From Kovacikia minuta CCNUW1 (GTDB lineage: Bacteria; Cyanobacteriota; Cyanobacteriia; Leptolyngbyales; Leptolyngbyaceae): 64,000 nucleotides of DNA. The stretch lies in NCBI RefSeq assembly GCF_020091585.1, contig NZ_CP083582.1:3472001-3536000 (forward strand), written 5' to 3'. Each line of letters opens with the position of its first letter. Position 1 is the first letter of the stretch. The notes under the pieces were generated by a model. The model was not told the DNA's origin and did no database searches. It saw only the letters and a list, made by a program, of their open reading frames with translations. A program made the translations under genes and the position numbers. Positions 53,882 to 63,301 of the stretch are shown in pieces.

Positions 53882-56776
53882 ATGGTGACATCTACTCAGC
53901 ACTCAGAACTTAGAACTCAAAACTGGCAACCTGCCAACGGCACCCCAGAATGGCTCTATGAGGAACTCAAACAACTTCTTCCAGCCGGTCGCATCCTGCA
54001 TCGTCCGATTGACTTAATTGCCTTTGCATCTGATGCCAGCTTTTATCGGCTGATTCCCCAGGCGATCGTGTTTCCCAGGACGATCAAAGAAGTTGCAGCC
54101 CTGTTTCGCTACAGCCAACGGCGGCGGTTTCCCATCACCTTCCGTTCTGCGGGTACCAGCCTTTCGGGTCAGGCAGTCACAGATGGCATTCTGGTCGAAA
54201 CCAAACGCTACTGGCAGGGATTGACCATTGAAGCAGACGGACTCAAAGTGCGGGTACAACCAGGGGTAATTGGGGCGCAGGCGAATCTGATGCTATTGCC
54301 CTATCGCACCAAGATTGGTCCCGATCCCGCCAGTATTCAAGCCTGTACGCTGGGGGGCATTTTATCTAACAACTCCAGCGGTATGTGTTGTGGTGTGGCC
54401 CAAAACGCCTATCATACGCTTGATTCCTTAACCTTCGTGTTGCCATCGGGAACCACGATCGACACCGCAGATCCAGAAGCCGATCTCCAGTTTCAGGAAC
54501 AGGAACCTAAACTTGCCACAGGCTTATTGGAATTACGCCAACGCATCCTGGCAAATGAGGCATTAACCCAGCGCATCCGTGCCAAATACCGGATGAAAAA
54601 TACCACGGGCTATGCCCTCAATGCCCTGATTGATTTTGAACGCCCGATCGACATCTTCAGTCACCTGCTGATTGGTTCGGAAGGAACCCTGGCATTTATT
54701 GCAGAAGCAGTCTTGAATACCGTGCCCGTGTTGCCCCACAAGTACACGGGCTTGCTGATCTTTCCCGACTTGTATGCAGCCTGTGGGGCGATCGTTCCTT
54801 TCCGGGATGCGGGGGCAAAGGCACTGGAACTGATGGATCGGGCATCGCTCCGTTCGGTGGAAGACAAACCCGGAATGCCCCCCTATCTCAAGACCTTACC
54901 CCCCGATGCGGCAGGGTTATTAGTGGAATTTCAGGAAGCAGAGACCGCAGCAATTCCCGCCATGAAAGCTGCCGCCGAGAGTACAGTAGCAGCCCTGGAA
55001 TTACTTGTGCCTGCTGAGTTTACAGAAGATAAACTACGGCAAAAGCAACTTTGGGACATCCGGGGTGGCATGTATCCCTCGATCGGAGCCATTCGTCAAA
55101 GTGGCACCAGCGCCATCATTGAAGATGTGGCATTCCCGATCGACCATCTGGCAGATGCAGCAGTTGATTTAACCAAGCTGTTCCAAAAACACGGGTATGA
55201 CAACGCCATTCTCTATGGTCATGCTAAGGATGGCAATCTCCATTTTGTGATTACCCAGTCGTTTAATGATCAGGCAGCGATCGATCAATATGCCCGTTTG
55301 ATTGACGATGTGGTTGAACTGGTGGTCAAAAAGTACGAGGGTGCCCTCAAAGCCGAACATGGCACCGGACGTAACATGGCTCCCTTTGTGGAGGCAGAGT
55401 GGGGTGGCGAAGCCCTGGACATTATGCGGCAACTCAAAGCCCTTGCCGATCCAGACCATCTACTCAATCCCGGTGTCATTGTCAACGCCGATCCCCAGGC
55501 GCATCTGAAGGATTTGAAATCCACTCCGACGATCGAAGCGATCGCCGACAAATGCATCGAGTGCGGCTACTGCGAGCACGTTTGCCCCAGTCGTGACCTG
55601 ACCCTCACCCCCCGCCAGCGAATTGTTGTGCGGCGAGAAATGATCCGCCAACAGCAGCTCCATAGTGGCAATTCACCCTTGCTGCGGGAACTGCAACGGG
55701 ACTATCCCTACCTGGGCATGGATACCTGTGCCGGAGACGGCATGTGCGCTACTGCCTGCCCCGTCACAATCAACACTGGCGAATTGATGCGGCAGTTTCA
55801 ACACCGGAAAAATCCCTCCCTGGCAGAGGCGATCGCCCACCAGGTTGCCTGCCATTTTGCCCCGATAGAATCTGCCACCCGCCTGGGACTGCGGGTTGGA
55901 CACCTGGTACAGGATAGGCTCGGATCAGGAGTCATGGTTGGTGTAACCGGGCTGATCCGCAAAGTCATCGGACCCCAATTTCCCCAGTGGAGTCCGGAGA
56001 TTCCCCGCCCTGCTGACCCCTTACCCATCACCAATCCATCCACTGCCCAGGCAATTTACCTCTCCTCCTGCATGACGCGCATGTGTGGGCATATCCCCGG
56101 CGAGCCCAGCGATCGATCCCTGCAAGCCGCATTGGTGGCGATCGCCGATCGGGCCCATTTTCCCCTCCACATTCCCCCAAACGTCCACGGCACCTGTTGC
56201 GGTTTAGCATTTGAAGCAAAGGGGTTTGAAGCCGCTCAAACCACCAGTGCCAATCAAACGGTTCACCAGTGTTGGGAATGGACGCATCAGGGACAATTTC
56301 CCATTGTCATGGATGCCAGTGCTTGCTCCCAATTTCTCCGCCATGCCCGTCCGCTTCTGACCACCGAAAACCAAAGGAAATTCGACCAATTGACCATTTT
56401 CGACAGCGTTGATTTCATCCACGACAAACTGCTGGCAAACCTGCAAATTAACCGCAAAATTCCCTCCGTGGTCATCCATCCCATGTGTTCCCTATTTGAA
56501 ATGGGGTTGCAACCCAAACTGGATGCCATTGCCAAAGCCTTTGCCGATGAAACCGTCATTCCAGCGGGTGCAGGTTGTTGCGGGTTTGCGGGCGATCGCG
56601 GCTTCTTCTTCCCCGAACTCACCGCTGCTGCCACTTACCATGAAGCGCAGGACCTGGCAGGACAGAACTATGCCGCCTATGTCTCCAGCAATCGCATGTG
56701 CGAAGTCGGCATGACCCGTGCAACTGGGAAAATTTATCGATCGTACATTCACCTGCTAGAAGAAGCCACCCGATAA
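53882..56776 (+). CDS. Large FAD and Fe-S 2-hydroxyacid dehydrogenase (D-lactate dehydrogenase/YdiJ-like)
   Basis: The 964-residue protein combines a VAO/p-cresol-type FAD domain (FPRTIKEVAALFRYSQRRRF; FRSAGTSLSGQAVTDG; GSEGTLAFIAEAVL), a ferredoxin-like region with CIECGYCEHVCPS near residue 560 and CAGDGMCATACPV near 617, and a CCG-type C-terminal domain (GTCCGLAFEAKGF near 770 and GAGCCGFAGDRGFF near 900). This domain order is that of YdiJ and bacterial D-lactate or 2-hydroxyglutarate dehydrogenases. Electrons would go to quinone. The ATG at 53882 follows TGGAG; a TTG at 53870 is less likely. Substrate assignment (lactate, glycolate or hydroxyglutarate) is open. Confidence 0.88.
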   Translation: MVTSTQHSELRTQNWQPANGTPEWLYEELKQLLPAGRILHRPIDLIAFASDASFYRLIPQAIVFPRTIKEVAALFRYSQRRRFPITFRSAGTSLSGQAVTDGILVETKRYWQGLTIEADGLKVRVQPGVIGAQANLMLLPYRTKIGPDPASIQACTLGGILSNNSSGMCCGVAQNAYHTLDSLTFVLPSGTTIDTADPEADLQFQEQEPKLATGLLELRQRILANEALTQRIRAKYRMKNTTGYALNALIDFERPIDIFSHLLIGSEGTLAFIAEAVLNTVPVLPHKYTGLLIFPDLYAACGAIVPFRDAGAKALELMDRASLRSVEDKPGMPPYLKTLPPDAAGLLVEFQEAETAAIPAMKAAAESTVAALELLVPAEFTEDKLRQKQLWDIRGGMYPSIGAIRQSGTSAIIEDVAFPIDHLADAAVDLTKLFQKHGYDNAILYGHAKDGNLHFVITQSFNDQAAIDQYARLIDDVVELVVKKYEGALKAEHGTGRNMAPFVEAEWGGEALDIMRQLKALADPDHLLNPGVIVNADPQAHLKDLKSTPTIEAIADKCIECGYCEHVCPSRDLTLTPRQRIVVRREMIRQQQLHSGNSPLLRELQRDYPYLGMDTCAGDGMCATACPVTINTGELMRQFQHRKNPSLAEAIAHQVACHFAPIESATRLGLRVGHLVQDRLGSGVMVGVTGLIRKVIGPQFPQWSPEIPRPADPLPITNPSTAQAIYLSSCMTRMCGHIPGEPSDRSLQAALVAIADRAHFPLHIPPNVHGTCCGLAFEAKGFEAAQTTSANQTVHQCWEWTHQGQFPIVMDASACSQFLRHARPLLTTENQRKFDQLTIFDSVDFIHDKLLANLQINRKIPSVVIHPMCSLFEMGLQPKLDAIAKAFADETVIPAGAGCCGFAGDRGFFFPELTAAATYHEAQDLAGQNYAAYVSSNRMCEVGMTRATGKIYRSYIHLLEEATR

Positions 56777-56789
56777 AAGTGGTTATTCC

Positions 56790-57005
56790 CTACTCAGTAT
56801 GCAACCGATAGGTCAGGATTGAGATACTACCTGTTGGGACGAAGTAAGTCTCAATCAGATTTTTGTTCTTCAACCGTTGCAGGGTTTGAACCAGAATCGG
56901 ATAACTTTTACCGGTCAGGTCAAACAGTTGCCCGCGGTTCTTGTCCCCCTGTTGCAACGCCTCTAGAATAATGTGTTCGATCGGATCTGAAGAATCATTA
57001 GGCAT
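56790..57005 (-). CDS. Small winged-helix-like protein
   Basis: The 71-residue protein (from MPNDSSDPIEHIILEALQQG) continues GQLFDLTGKSYPILVQTLQR and NLIETYFVPTGSISILTYRL, which fits a compact winged-helix fold with a final beta hairpin. It might be a small transcription factor or part of a restriction/repair family; I cannot assign it. A TTG at 57014 with a closer AAGGAAG ribosome site is an equally possible start. It converges on the large FAD/Fe-S gene with 13 bases between stops. Confidence 0.6.
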   Translation of the reverse strand: MPNDSSDPIEHIILEALQQGDKNRGQLFDLTGKSYPILVQTLQRLKNKNLIETYFVPTGSISILTYRLHTE

Positions 57006-57140
57006 CAATCGCAAAACTTCCTTTTACATGAATGATGAATGCAAGTGATTGATGCAAAATCGAATTTTTCTCAAAACATCGTCTCAAAACGTTAGGTTTC
57101 CAAGAACTGAAGCTTCATCCTGCATAATTTCGGAGGATAA

Positions 57141-57197
57141 ATGATCGCCATCAATGAACATGAAAACTCTCCAGAATCGAGACATGAAGAGAATTAG
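57141..57197 (+). CDS. Possible 18-residue upstream ORF
   Basis: ATG at 57141 follows a strong Shine-Dalgarno (CGGAGG, 57131-57136) and encodes MIAINEHENSPESRHEEN before a stop. A second, overlapping 46-residue frame starts at 57154. Neither resembles known proteins. A leader role for the pentapeptide/sigma genes downstream is speculative. Confidence 0.25.
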   Translation: MIAINEHENSPESRHEEN

Positions 57198-57304
57198 ATT
57201 TAGAGAAACACTTGCACAACGGATTGCACAACAGAAAATGAACCCTACTCAAGACCCTAACACAGGACTAACAATACTGGAGAAGATACGTTAAAGTTGA
57301 CAGT

Positions 57305-57589
57305 ATGAATACTACTGAACTCCAAATGCTGTATGCAGCCGGAGAAAGAAATTTTCATCATGCCGATCTCCAATCAGCAAGCCTTAGCTACGTGAATTTG
57401 AGGGGTGCAGACCTTTCAAGAGCCAATTTACGCCACGCAAACTTACGTTGGGCAGATCTGCGGCAAACAAACTTACAATGGGCTGATCTGAGAGGAGCAG
57501 ACTTAAGTTGGGCAATGCTGGAAGAAGCCAATTTAAGTTCTGCCAACTTGAAGGGGGCAAAAATGCCGGATGGAACGATACATGGCTAG
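57305..57589 (+). CDS. Small pentapeptide repeat protein next to sigma factor
   Basis: The 94-residue cytoplasmic protein is almost entirely pentapeptide repeats: ADLQSASLSYVNLRGADLSR, ANLRHANLRWADLRQTNLQW and ADLRGADLSWAMLEEANLSS, ending in AKMPDGTIHG. It carries no signal peptide. The stop is only six bases before the sigma factor start, so both are likely on one message. A regulatory link to the sigma factor is possible but not shown. The same AKMPDG-type ending occurs in the secreted repeat protein at 9189. Confidence 0.82.
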   Translation: MNTTELQMLYAAGERNFHHADLQSASLSYVNLRGADLSRANLRHANLRWADLRQTNLQWADLRGADLSWAMLEEANLSSANLKGAKMPDGTIHG

Positions 57590-57595
57590 GGGCTT

Positions 57596-58534
57596 GTGAA
57601 AGATATGTTTCGGACTTATTTACTCGAAATTGGTCGTATTCCTTTGTTGACAAAAGAACAGGAAGTTATTTTTGGTCAGCAGGTGCAACAGATGATGCAC
57701 CTCTATGAGAGTAGAGAATCGTTAATGCAGTCTTTGGGGCAGGCTCCCGATAACGCAGAATGGGCACAAAAAGCAGGCTTAGATGAAGCAAAGCTTCACT
57801 CCATTTTGCAGGTAGGAAAACGAGCAAAGCATCGGATGATTGAATCGAACCTGCGTTTGGTCGTTTCTGTGGCAAAAAAGTATCAGAATTGCAACGTTGA
57901 GTTTCTAGATTTAATCCAGGAAGGCAATTTGGGTCTGGAACGGGGGGTGGAAAAGTTTGATCCCCAGCAAGGGTTTCGGTTGTCAACCTACGTTTATTGG
58001 TGGATTCGCCAGGGAATTACGCGGGCGATCGCAATGCAAGGGCGGACAATTCGCCTGCCCATCCATATTTGTGATCGACTGACCAAAATCAGACAGACGC
58101 AACGACAGTTATTTCATTCCTTAGGACGTAGCGCAACCCAATCAGAAATTGCTCAAGCTTTAAGCTTAGAAACGGCTGAAGTGAGGAAATTGCTCCTCCT
58201 TTCCCGTCAACCAGTTTCTTTAGATTTGCGCGTAGGAGAAACCCAGGAATCAGAACTCGTTGACCTGCTGAAGGATGACGGGCTTTCGCCAGAAGAGTAC
58301 ACGACCAGTGAAGCACTACGGCTAGATATTCAACAATTGCTGGCGGAGCTAACTCCCCGCCAACGGGATGTGGTGACGTTACGATTTGGTTTAGAAAATA
58401 CCGAGATCCGCAGTTTGCAAGAAGTTGGGGATCAACTCGGCATTAGCCGCGAACGGGTTCGGCAAATTGAGCAAAAAGCATTAATGTGTCTCCGCCGTCA
58501 TCGAGCAAAGGTGCGGGAGTATCTTGTCATTTGA
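57596..58534 (+). CDS. Group 2 RNA polymerase sigma factor (sigma-70 family)
   Basis: The 312-residue protein has region 1.2 (MFRTYLLEIGRIPLLTKEQE), 2.1-2.4 (RMIESNLRLVVSVAKKYQNC; EFLDLIQEGNLGLERGVEKF; FRLSTYVYWWIRQGITRAIA), 3 (HICDRLTKIRQTQRQL) and 4.2 (EVGDQLGISRERVRQIEQKA). It lacks the long region 1.1 of the primary sigma factor, so it is a nonessential group 2 sigma of the kind cyanobacteria use for stress and nitrogen or carbon shifts. Which Sig letter it corresponds to is not decidable here. The annotated start is a GTG; an ATG at 57605 (MFRTYLLE) is an alternative. Directly coupled to the small pentapeptide gene. Confidence 0.93.
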   Translation: MKDMFRTYLLEIGRIPLLTKEQEVIFGQQVQQMMHLYESRESLMQSLGQAPDNAEWAQKAGLDEAKLHSILQVGKRAKHRMIESNLRLVVSVAKKYQNCNVEFLDLIQEGNLGLERGVEKFDPQQGFRLSTYVYWWIRQGITRAIAMQGRTIRLPIHICDRLTKIRQTQRQLFHSLGRSATQSEIAQALSLETAEVRKLLLLSRQPVSLDLRVGETQESELVDLLKDDGLSPEEYTTSEALRLDIQQLLAELTPRQRDVVTLRFGLENTEIRSLQEVGDQLGISRERVRQIEQKALMCLRRHRAKVREYLVI

Positions 58535-58654
58535 AACGATGATTGTTTGTTTGTTTCCATTGATTGACCAAAGGACACATTTTTTATTAATTTGGGTTTA
58601 TTTATTAGAATTTAGTTTACACTTGTTAACAGACACACAAAACTAGGTGAATAC

Positions 58655-59056
58655 ATGGCTGACATTGTTGATACTGCCGTTAATGCTGGTTCATTCAGCA
58701 CCCTAGTTGCCGCAGTGAAAGCTGCCAATCTGGTTAATACCCTTAAGGGCGAAGGTCCATTCACAGTTTTTGCTCCCACCGATGAAGCATTCGCGAAGCT
58801 TCCAGCAGGAACTGTAGATGGCTTGCTAAAGGATCTCCCAAAACTCAAGCAAATCCTGACTTACCACGTTGTCTCAGGTAAGGTGATGGCTGCTGATGTC
58901 ATCAAGTTGAAATCAGCGACTACTGTTGAAGGTTCAGATGTGAAAATCGATGCTTCCAATGGTGTTAAAGTGAACGATTCTACAGTTACAACACCTGATG
59001 TTGCTGCTGACAACGGCGTCATTCACATCATTGATACTGTGTTGATTCCTGCATAA
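58655..59056 (+). CDS. Fasciclin-domain protein
   Basis: The 133-residue protein is a single FAS1 domain: [60 protein letters not shown] and the C-terminal [14 protein letters not shown]. No signal peptide is present, as in similar short cyanobacterial FAS1 proteins, so it is likely cytoplasmic despite the family's usual adhesive, extracellular role. It is a single-gene unit followed by a hairpin. AT-rich sequence upstream should hold its promoter. Confidence 0.92.
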   Translation: MADIVDTAVNAGSFSTLVAAVKAANLVNTLKGEGPFTVFAPTDEAFAKLPAGTVDGLLKDLPKLKQILTYHVVSGKVMAADVIKLKSATTVEGSDVKIDASNGVKVNDSTVTTPDVAADNGVIHIIDTVLIPA

Positions 59057-59086
59057 GCAAGTGACGGTCTAATTAGACATACCCTT

Positions 59087-59114
59087 GGGCAGCAACTAGC
59101 GCTAGTTGCTGCCC
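59087..59114 (+). terminator. Hairpin terminator after the fasciclin gene
   Basis: GGGCAGCAACTAGC is followed directly by its reverse complement GCTAGTTGCTGCCC, a 28-base perfect palindrome 30 bases after the stop. The T run after it is weak (TTACTGATTT), but placement fits a terminator. Confidence 0.7.
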
Positions 59115-59180
59115 TTACTGATTTAAAAACTAAAAACGGTTTACCAGTACAACACACCGTCGAAAGGGCACTTGAGCGGC

Positions 59181-59420
59181 TCATTTGACAGAGACACTTG
59201 TTTCCTCAGTTTCGATTCGGAGGCTGCCCAGATGCACATAGCCATCAAAACCATCAATACTATTTTGATATTGAAACAACTGAGCTGATCCGTTTTTATC
59301 GCTCTCTTTCACCTTGTGGTAGTCAAATTCAAGGATTCGATATTTCAATCCTTCTACTTCCAGATAATAACTATTTTTGTAACTGTGAAGGGTTCCCGTT
59401 TGCCGATCTAATTTCTGCAT
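59181..59420 (-). CDS. Small hypothetical protein
   Basis: The 79-residue beta-rich protein reads MQKLDRQTGTLHSYKNSYYL, EVEGLKYRILEFDYHKVKES and YVHLGSLRIETEETSVSVK. A clear ribosome site (ACAGGAAGC) lies 6-7 bases before its ATG, supporting real translation. I do not recognise the family. It is convergent with the fasciclin gene. Confidence 0.65.
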   Translation of the reverse strand: MQKLDRQTGTLHSYKNSYYLEVEGLKYRILEFDYHKVKESDKNGSAQLFQYQNSIDGFDGYVHLGSLRIETEETSVSVK

Positions 59421-59587
59421 GCTGCTTCCTGTAAAGGAGTGGTATTGGAGGATCGGGTAGATGCTTAAGAGGACTCCCGTGGGTTGACCAAAACATCAGG
59501 TTAAACTGCCCTGTTTGGCAGAACACTGAATTCCTGGTTAACTCCTCCGAAGTTTGTATCGGTCCTGGTTAATTTACCCTTTTAAAA

Positions 59588-59619
59588 AAAGGGCTTAGGC
59601 ATGAATGCCTAAGCCCTTT
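59588..59619 (-). terminator. Rho-independent terminator of the RNA-binding protein gene
   Basis: AAAGGGCTTAGGCAT and its exact reverse complement enclose a two-base loop (GA). Read on the minus strand the hairpin is followed by seven Ts. It lies about 100 bases beyond the stop of the RRM gene and is the strongest terminator in the window. Confidence 0.9.
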
Positions 59620-59716
59620 AAGGTCAAGTTTGGTGACCAAGACAAACTATTGATGAACTACCCAGTTATCTTGTCTCAACCAAACCCTTGAGCGCTAGAA
59701 AAATCTAACCTCAGTC

Positions 59717-60019
59717 TTAGTAGCTACGAGAAAAACTGTTATCTCTGCGTCCGCCACCGAAGGAGTTACCCCGATCTTCCCGAGGCTTTGCTTTGTTGAC
59801 TTTCAAGTCCCGACCCATCCATTCTGCTCCATCGAGAGCTTCAATGGCAGCGACCTCTTCGGCATCTGCACTCATCTCAACGAAACCAAAACCGCGCATC
59901 CGCCCAGTTTCCCGATCGGTGGGAAGCTGAACCCGCTTAACTGACCCGTACTCTGCAAAAACAGAAGTCAGGTCAGATTCTGAAACCTCATAGGAGAGGT
60001 TACCTACATAGATTGACAT
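59717..60019 (-). CDS. RRM RNA-binding protein (RbpA-type)
   Basis: The 100-residue protein is a single RNA recognition motif plus a Gly/Arg-rich tail. RNP2 is MSIYVGNLSYE and RNP1 is MRGFGFVEM; the tail is KPREDRGNSFGGGRRDNSFS. Cyanobacterial Rbp proteins with this tail are usually cold-induced and act on mRNA stability and localisation near thylakoids. The start at 60019 follows TTTTGGAGA, while a TTG further upstream is unlikely. The upstream spacer is long, as in cold-regulated rbp genes. Terminator at 59588-59619. Confidence 0.93.
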   Translation of the reverse strand: MSIYVGNLSYEVSESDLTSVFAEYGSVKRVQLPTDRETGRMRGFGFVEMSADAEEVAAIEALDGAEWMGRDLKVNKAKPREDRGNSFGGGRRDNSFSRSY

Positions 60020-60574
60020 TAGATTTTCTCCAAAATTAGAAGGTGTGGAGAGCAAAATTTCGGAGAGAAGTCTGTCAATGGAAAAACGTGAAAACTCGTT
60101 AATACTAGAAACAAATGCTGCAACCGATATTCAATTCTCAATTCCTAGCTTAACACCTTATTCCAGAATTGAAACAATTGCTTGAGCGATCGCCACACCT
60201 GTGGATGAACCAGGTATGCAATCCTGAATCAGTTGTGAGCAAGACTGAATCATTCAGTGGACAGCTTTATCATTCAGTGGTCAGCAAAAAGCTGACCACT
60301 GAATGATAAAGCTGTCCTATTTAGGAAAGGATAGAGATTAAGAGAGCGATGGGTGGTGAGAACGTAGACATTTCGTACTCTCCCACCCTCTCACCCTCCT
60401 TCCCTTCAGGGCACTACGCTGATTGTGCTCATCGTCGCAGACGTTCCCACGTCCAAACGGGATCGCTCTATCAATCAACCTTTACCTTATTTTTCATTGA
60501 AAGAAGCAACAATTCAACTACCATAATTTCTTCTCCATAAGCCTGACTCATCCTTTATCTCAGGAAGTAGCCGA
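60020..60574. other. Long intergenic region between rbp and GH63 genes
   Basis: About 550 bases between divergent genes. The part next to rbp may be a long 5' untranslated region. A 27-bp perfect hairpin lies at 60259-60317 (listed separately). A 63-codon open frame at 60349 has no homology-like features and is not accepted. Confidence 0.5.
60259..60317. repeat. 27-bp perfect stem with A5 loop
   Basis: The arms 60259-60285 and 60291-60317 are exact reverse complements around AAAAA. The left arm with its flank contains the decamer CATTCAGTGG twice (60251-60260 and 60271-60280). No T run follows on either side, so it does not look like a standard terminator. Confidence 0.85.
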
Positions 60575-63256
60575 ATGACAGCAGAAGAATCGAGACTTGA
60601 ATCGGATCGAAATCGTACCACTTACTGGAAACGCTGGGGACCCTATTTGAGTGAACGGCAGTGGGGGACTGTCCGAGAGGACTATAGTGCTACCGGGGAA
60701 GCCTGGGACTATTTTCCCCACGATCATGCCCGATCGCGGACTTACCGTTGGGGCGAGGACGGAATTGCTGGAATTTCGGATAACCATCAGCACCTATGTT
60801 TTGCGATCGGCCTCTGGAATGGCGAAGATCCGATTTTGAAAGAGCGCTTGTTTGGGCTAACGGGCACTGAAGGCAACCACGGTGAAGATGTTAAAGAGTA
60901 CTACTTTTACCTGGACAACACACCCACCCATTCCTACATGAAGTATCTCTACAAGTATCCGCAAAGCGCCTATCCCTATGCGGAACTGGTTGAGGAGAAT
61001 CGGCGTCGAGGTCGGCACGCACCAGAATACGAATTGTTAGATACGGGGGTGTTTGCAGAAAACCGCTACTTTGATGTGTTTGTCGAGTATGCCAAAGCAT
61101 CCCCGGAAGATATTTTGATTCAAATCAGTGTGGTCAATCGCGGTCCCGAAACTAAAACCCTGCATTTATTACCCACCCTCTGGTTTCGCAACAGTTGGTG
61201 CTGGAACAACGGTCAAAAGCCCTTTCTAAAAATCCTGACGCCCGCAGCAGGCAACGAAAATGCTGGAGTCAGGGTCATTGAGGCCCATCATCCAACCCTG
61301 GGCGATCGCTGGTTTTACTGTGACAGTCAGGCAGAACTGCTGTTCACTGAAAACGAAACGAACTACGAACGGGTCTTTGGCACTCCGAATGCATCACCTT
61401 ATGTTAAAGACGGAATTAACGATTATGTCGTACAGGGTCGTAAAGATGCCGTTAACCCCAATCAAATTGGCACCAAAGTTTCCGCGTATTCTGTTTTATC
61501 CATTGAACCCGGTGCAACCAAAACCGTTCGCTTGCGCTTAAGTGATACCACGCCCCACGCCCCACGCCCTACTCCCCACTCCCTCTTTAATCCCGAATTC
61601 GACGCCCTTTTTCAAACTCGCATCAACGAAGCCAATGAGTTTTACGATCGCATCACCCCTTTCTCGCTCTCAGAAGATGTGCGAAATGTTCAACGGCAGG
61701 CATTTGCAGGCATGCTATGGAGCAAGCAATATTACAACTATGTGATTTACGACTGGCTCAAGGGCGATCCAGCGATGCCACCGCCGCCGCCCCAACGAAA
61801 ACTGGGCCGAAACCACGATTGGTTTCACCTCCATTGCGATGATGTCATCTCCATGCCCGATAAGTGGGAATATCCCTGGTTTGCTGCCTGGGATCTGGCA
61901 TTTCATCTGATACCACTGGTTATGGTTGATCCAGACTTTGCCAAACTGCAATTAGAACGGTTGGTCCGGGAATGGTACATGCATCCTAGTGGGCAATTAC
62001 CTGCCTACGAATGGGCATTTGGTGATGTGAATCCGCCTGTGCATGCCTGGTCAGCACTGCATCTCTACCAGATTGAGCAGGAAATTTATGGACGGGCTGA
62101 CAAAGGTTTTTTAGAGCGCGTCTTCCAGAAATTGCTGTTGAACTTTACCTGGTGGGTAAACCGGAAGGATATCACAGGCAAAAATATTTTCCAGGGTGGG
62201 TTTTTGGGGTTAGACAACATCAGCGTCTTTGACCGCAGCCAACCCCTACCTACAGGTGGACATTTGAATCAGGCAGATGGCACCAGTTGGATGGGCATGT
62301 TTTGTCTGAATATGTTGGAGATTGCGCTGGAATTGGCAAAGGACGATCGCAATTACGAAGATATTGCCAGCAAGTTTTTTGAGCACTTTCTCTATATTGC
62401 TGACGCGATCGATGGCATTGGCGATAAGGAAATGTCGCTGTGGGATGAGGAGGATGGCTTCTACTACGATGCCCTGCACCTACCCAGCGGACAAAATGAA
62501 TTGTTGAAGGTGCGATCGCTGGTCGGTCTAAGTCCAATTTTCGCGATCGCTTCCATCAGTCCCGACTACTGGGAACGGTTCCCCAACTTCATCCGGCGTG
62601 CGACCTGGTTTGTTCAAAATCGTCCCGATTTAATTGAAAATATTGCTTCTTTGCAAACCTACAGGGGTGGGCGTAGCTTGCTGGCGATCGTCTCTCCAGA
62701 GAAGCTACGTCGAATTCTCCATAAAATGCTGGATGAGAATGAATTTCTCAGTCCCCACGGTATTCGTTCCATTTCTCGTTACCATGCAGACCACCCCTAC
62801 ATTTTTCGCTTCCAGGGGCAGGAATTCCGTGTTGATTATGAACCTGCGGAATCCTCCACCGGATTGTTTGGTGGTAACTCCAACTGGCGTGGTCCCGTCT
62901 GGTTTCCCATGAACACGCTAATTATTGAGTCTCTGCGCCGCTTCCACCATTGTTTGGGCGACGATTACAAAGTCGAGTGCCCCACTGGTTCAGGTCAGTG
63001 GATGACACTTGGAGAAGTTGCAGCCGAGCTATCCCACCGACTGGTTCGCACATTCCTGAAAGATCCAAACGATCGCCGACCTGTCTACGGTAGCATCGAA
63101 CAATTTCAGACCGATCCCCACTGGCATAATCTGATCTTCTTCCACGAATACTTTCATGGTGACAATGGAGCCGGAATTGGTGCGAACCACCAGACCGGTT
63201 GGACGGGCGAAGTCGCCGTTTTGATTCAACACCTGGAAGCGAAGCAAGGGAAGTAG
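60575..63256 (+). CDS. GH63-family glucosidase (mannosyl-oligosaccharide glucosidase-like)
   Basis: The 893-residue protein belongs to the GH63/MGH1-like (alpha/alpha)6-barrel hydrolases: [20 protein letters not shown] and [20 protein letters not shown] at the N-terminus, [20 protein letters not shown] and [20 protein letters not shown] in the barrel, and [13 protein letters not shown] and [20 protein letters not shown] near the end. Bacterial members act on alpha-glucosides such as glucosylglycerate or mannosylglycerate; the substrate here is unknown. Near residues 325-335 the chain contains [14 protein letters not shown], which is encoded by low-complexity CCCCACGCCCCACGCCC sequence like that of the intergenic repeats. 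The ATG at 60575 follows CAGGAAG. Confidence 0.9.
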   Translation: MTAEESRLESDRNRTTYWKRWGPYLSERQWGTVREDYSATGEAWDYFPHDHARSRTYRWGEDGIAGISDNHQHLCFAIGLWNGEDPILKERLFGLTGTEGNHGEDVKEYYFYLDNTPTHSYMKYLYKYPQSAYPYAELVEENRRRGRHAPEYELLDTGVFAENRYFDVFVEYAKASPEDILIQISVVNRGPETKTLHLLPTLWFRNSWCWNNGQKPFLKILTPAAGNENAGVRVIEAHHPTLGDRWFYCDSQAELLFTENETNYERVFGTPNASPYVKDGINDYVVQGRKDAVNPNQIGTKVSAYSVLSIEPGATKTVRLRLSDTTPHAPRPTPHSLFNPEFDALFQTRINEANEFYDRITPFSLSEDVRNVQRQAFAGMLWSKQYYNYVIYDWLKGDPAMPPPPPQRKLGRNHDWFHLHCDDVISMPDKWEYPWFAAWDLAFHLIPLVMVDPDFAKLQLERLVREWYMHPSGQLPAYEWAFGDVNPPVHAWSALHLYQIEQEIYGRADKGFLERVFQKLLLNFTWWVNRKDITGKNIFQGGFLGLDNISVFDRSQPLPTGGHLNQADGTSWMGMFCLNMLEIALELAKDDRNYEDIASKFFEHFLYIADAIDGIGDKEMSLWDEEDGFYYDALHLPSGQNELLKVRSLVGLSPIFAIASISPDYWERFPNFIRRATWFVQNRPDLIENIASLQTYRGGRSLLAIVSPEKLRRILHKMLDENEFLSPHGIRSISRYHADHPYIFRFQGQEFRVDYEPAESSTGLFGGNSNWRGPVWFPMNTLIIESLRRFHHCLGDDYKVECPTGSGQWMTLGEVAAELSHRLVRTFLKDPNDRRPVYGSIEQFQTDPHWHNLIFFHEYFHGDNGAGIGANHQTGWTGEVAVLIQHLEAKQGK

Positions 63257-63301
63257 GGAGTGGGGAAAAGAGTGTTTTCTACAGCCAGAATGGACTGCGA
63301 T

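Noticed and set aside
60349-60540. 63-codon frame between rbp and GH63 genes
   Set aside because: Low-complexity start, no ribosome site and no recognisable domain.
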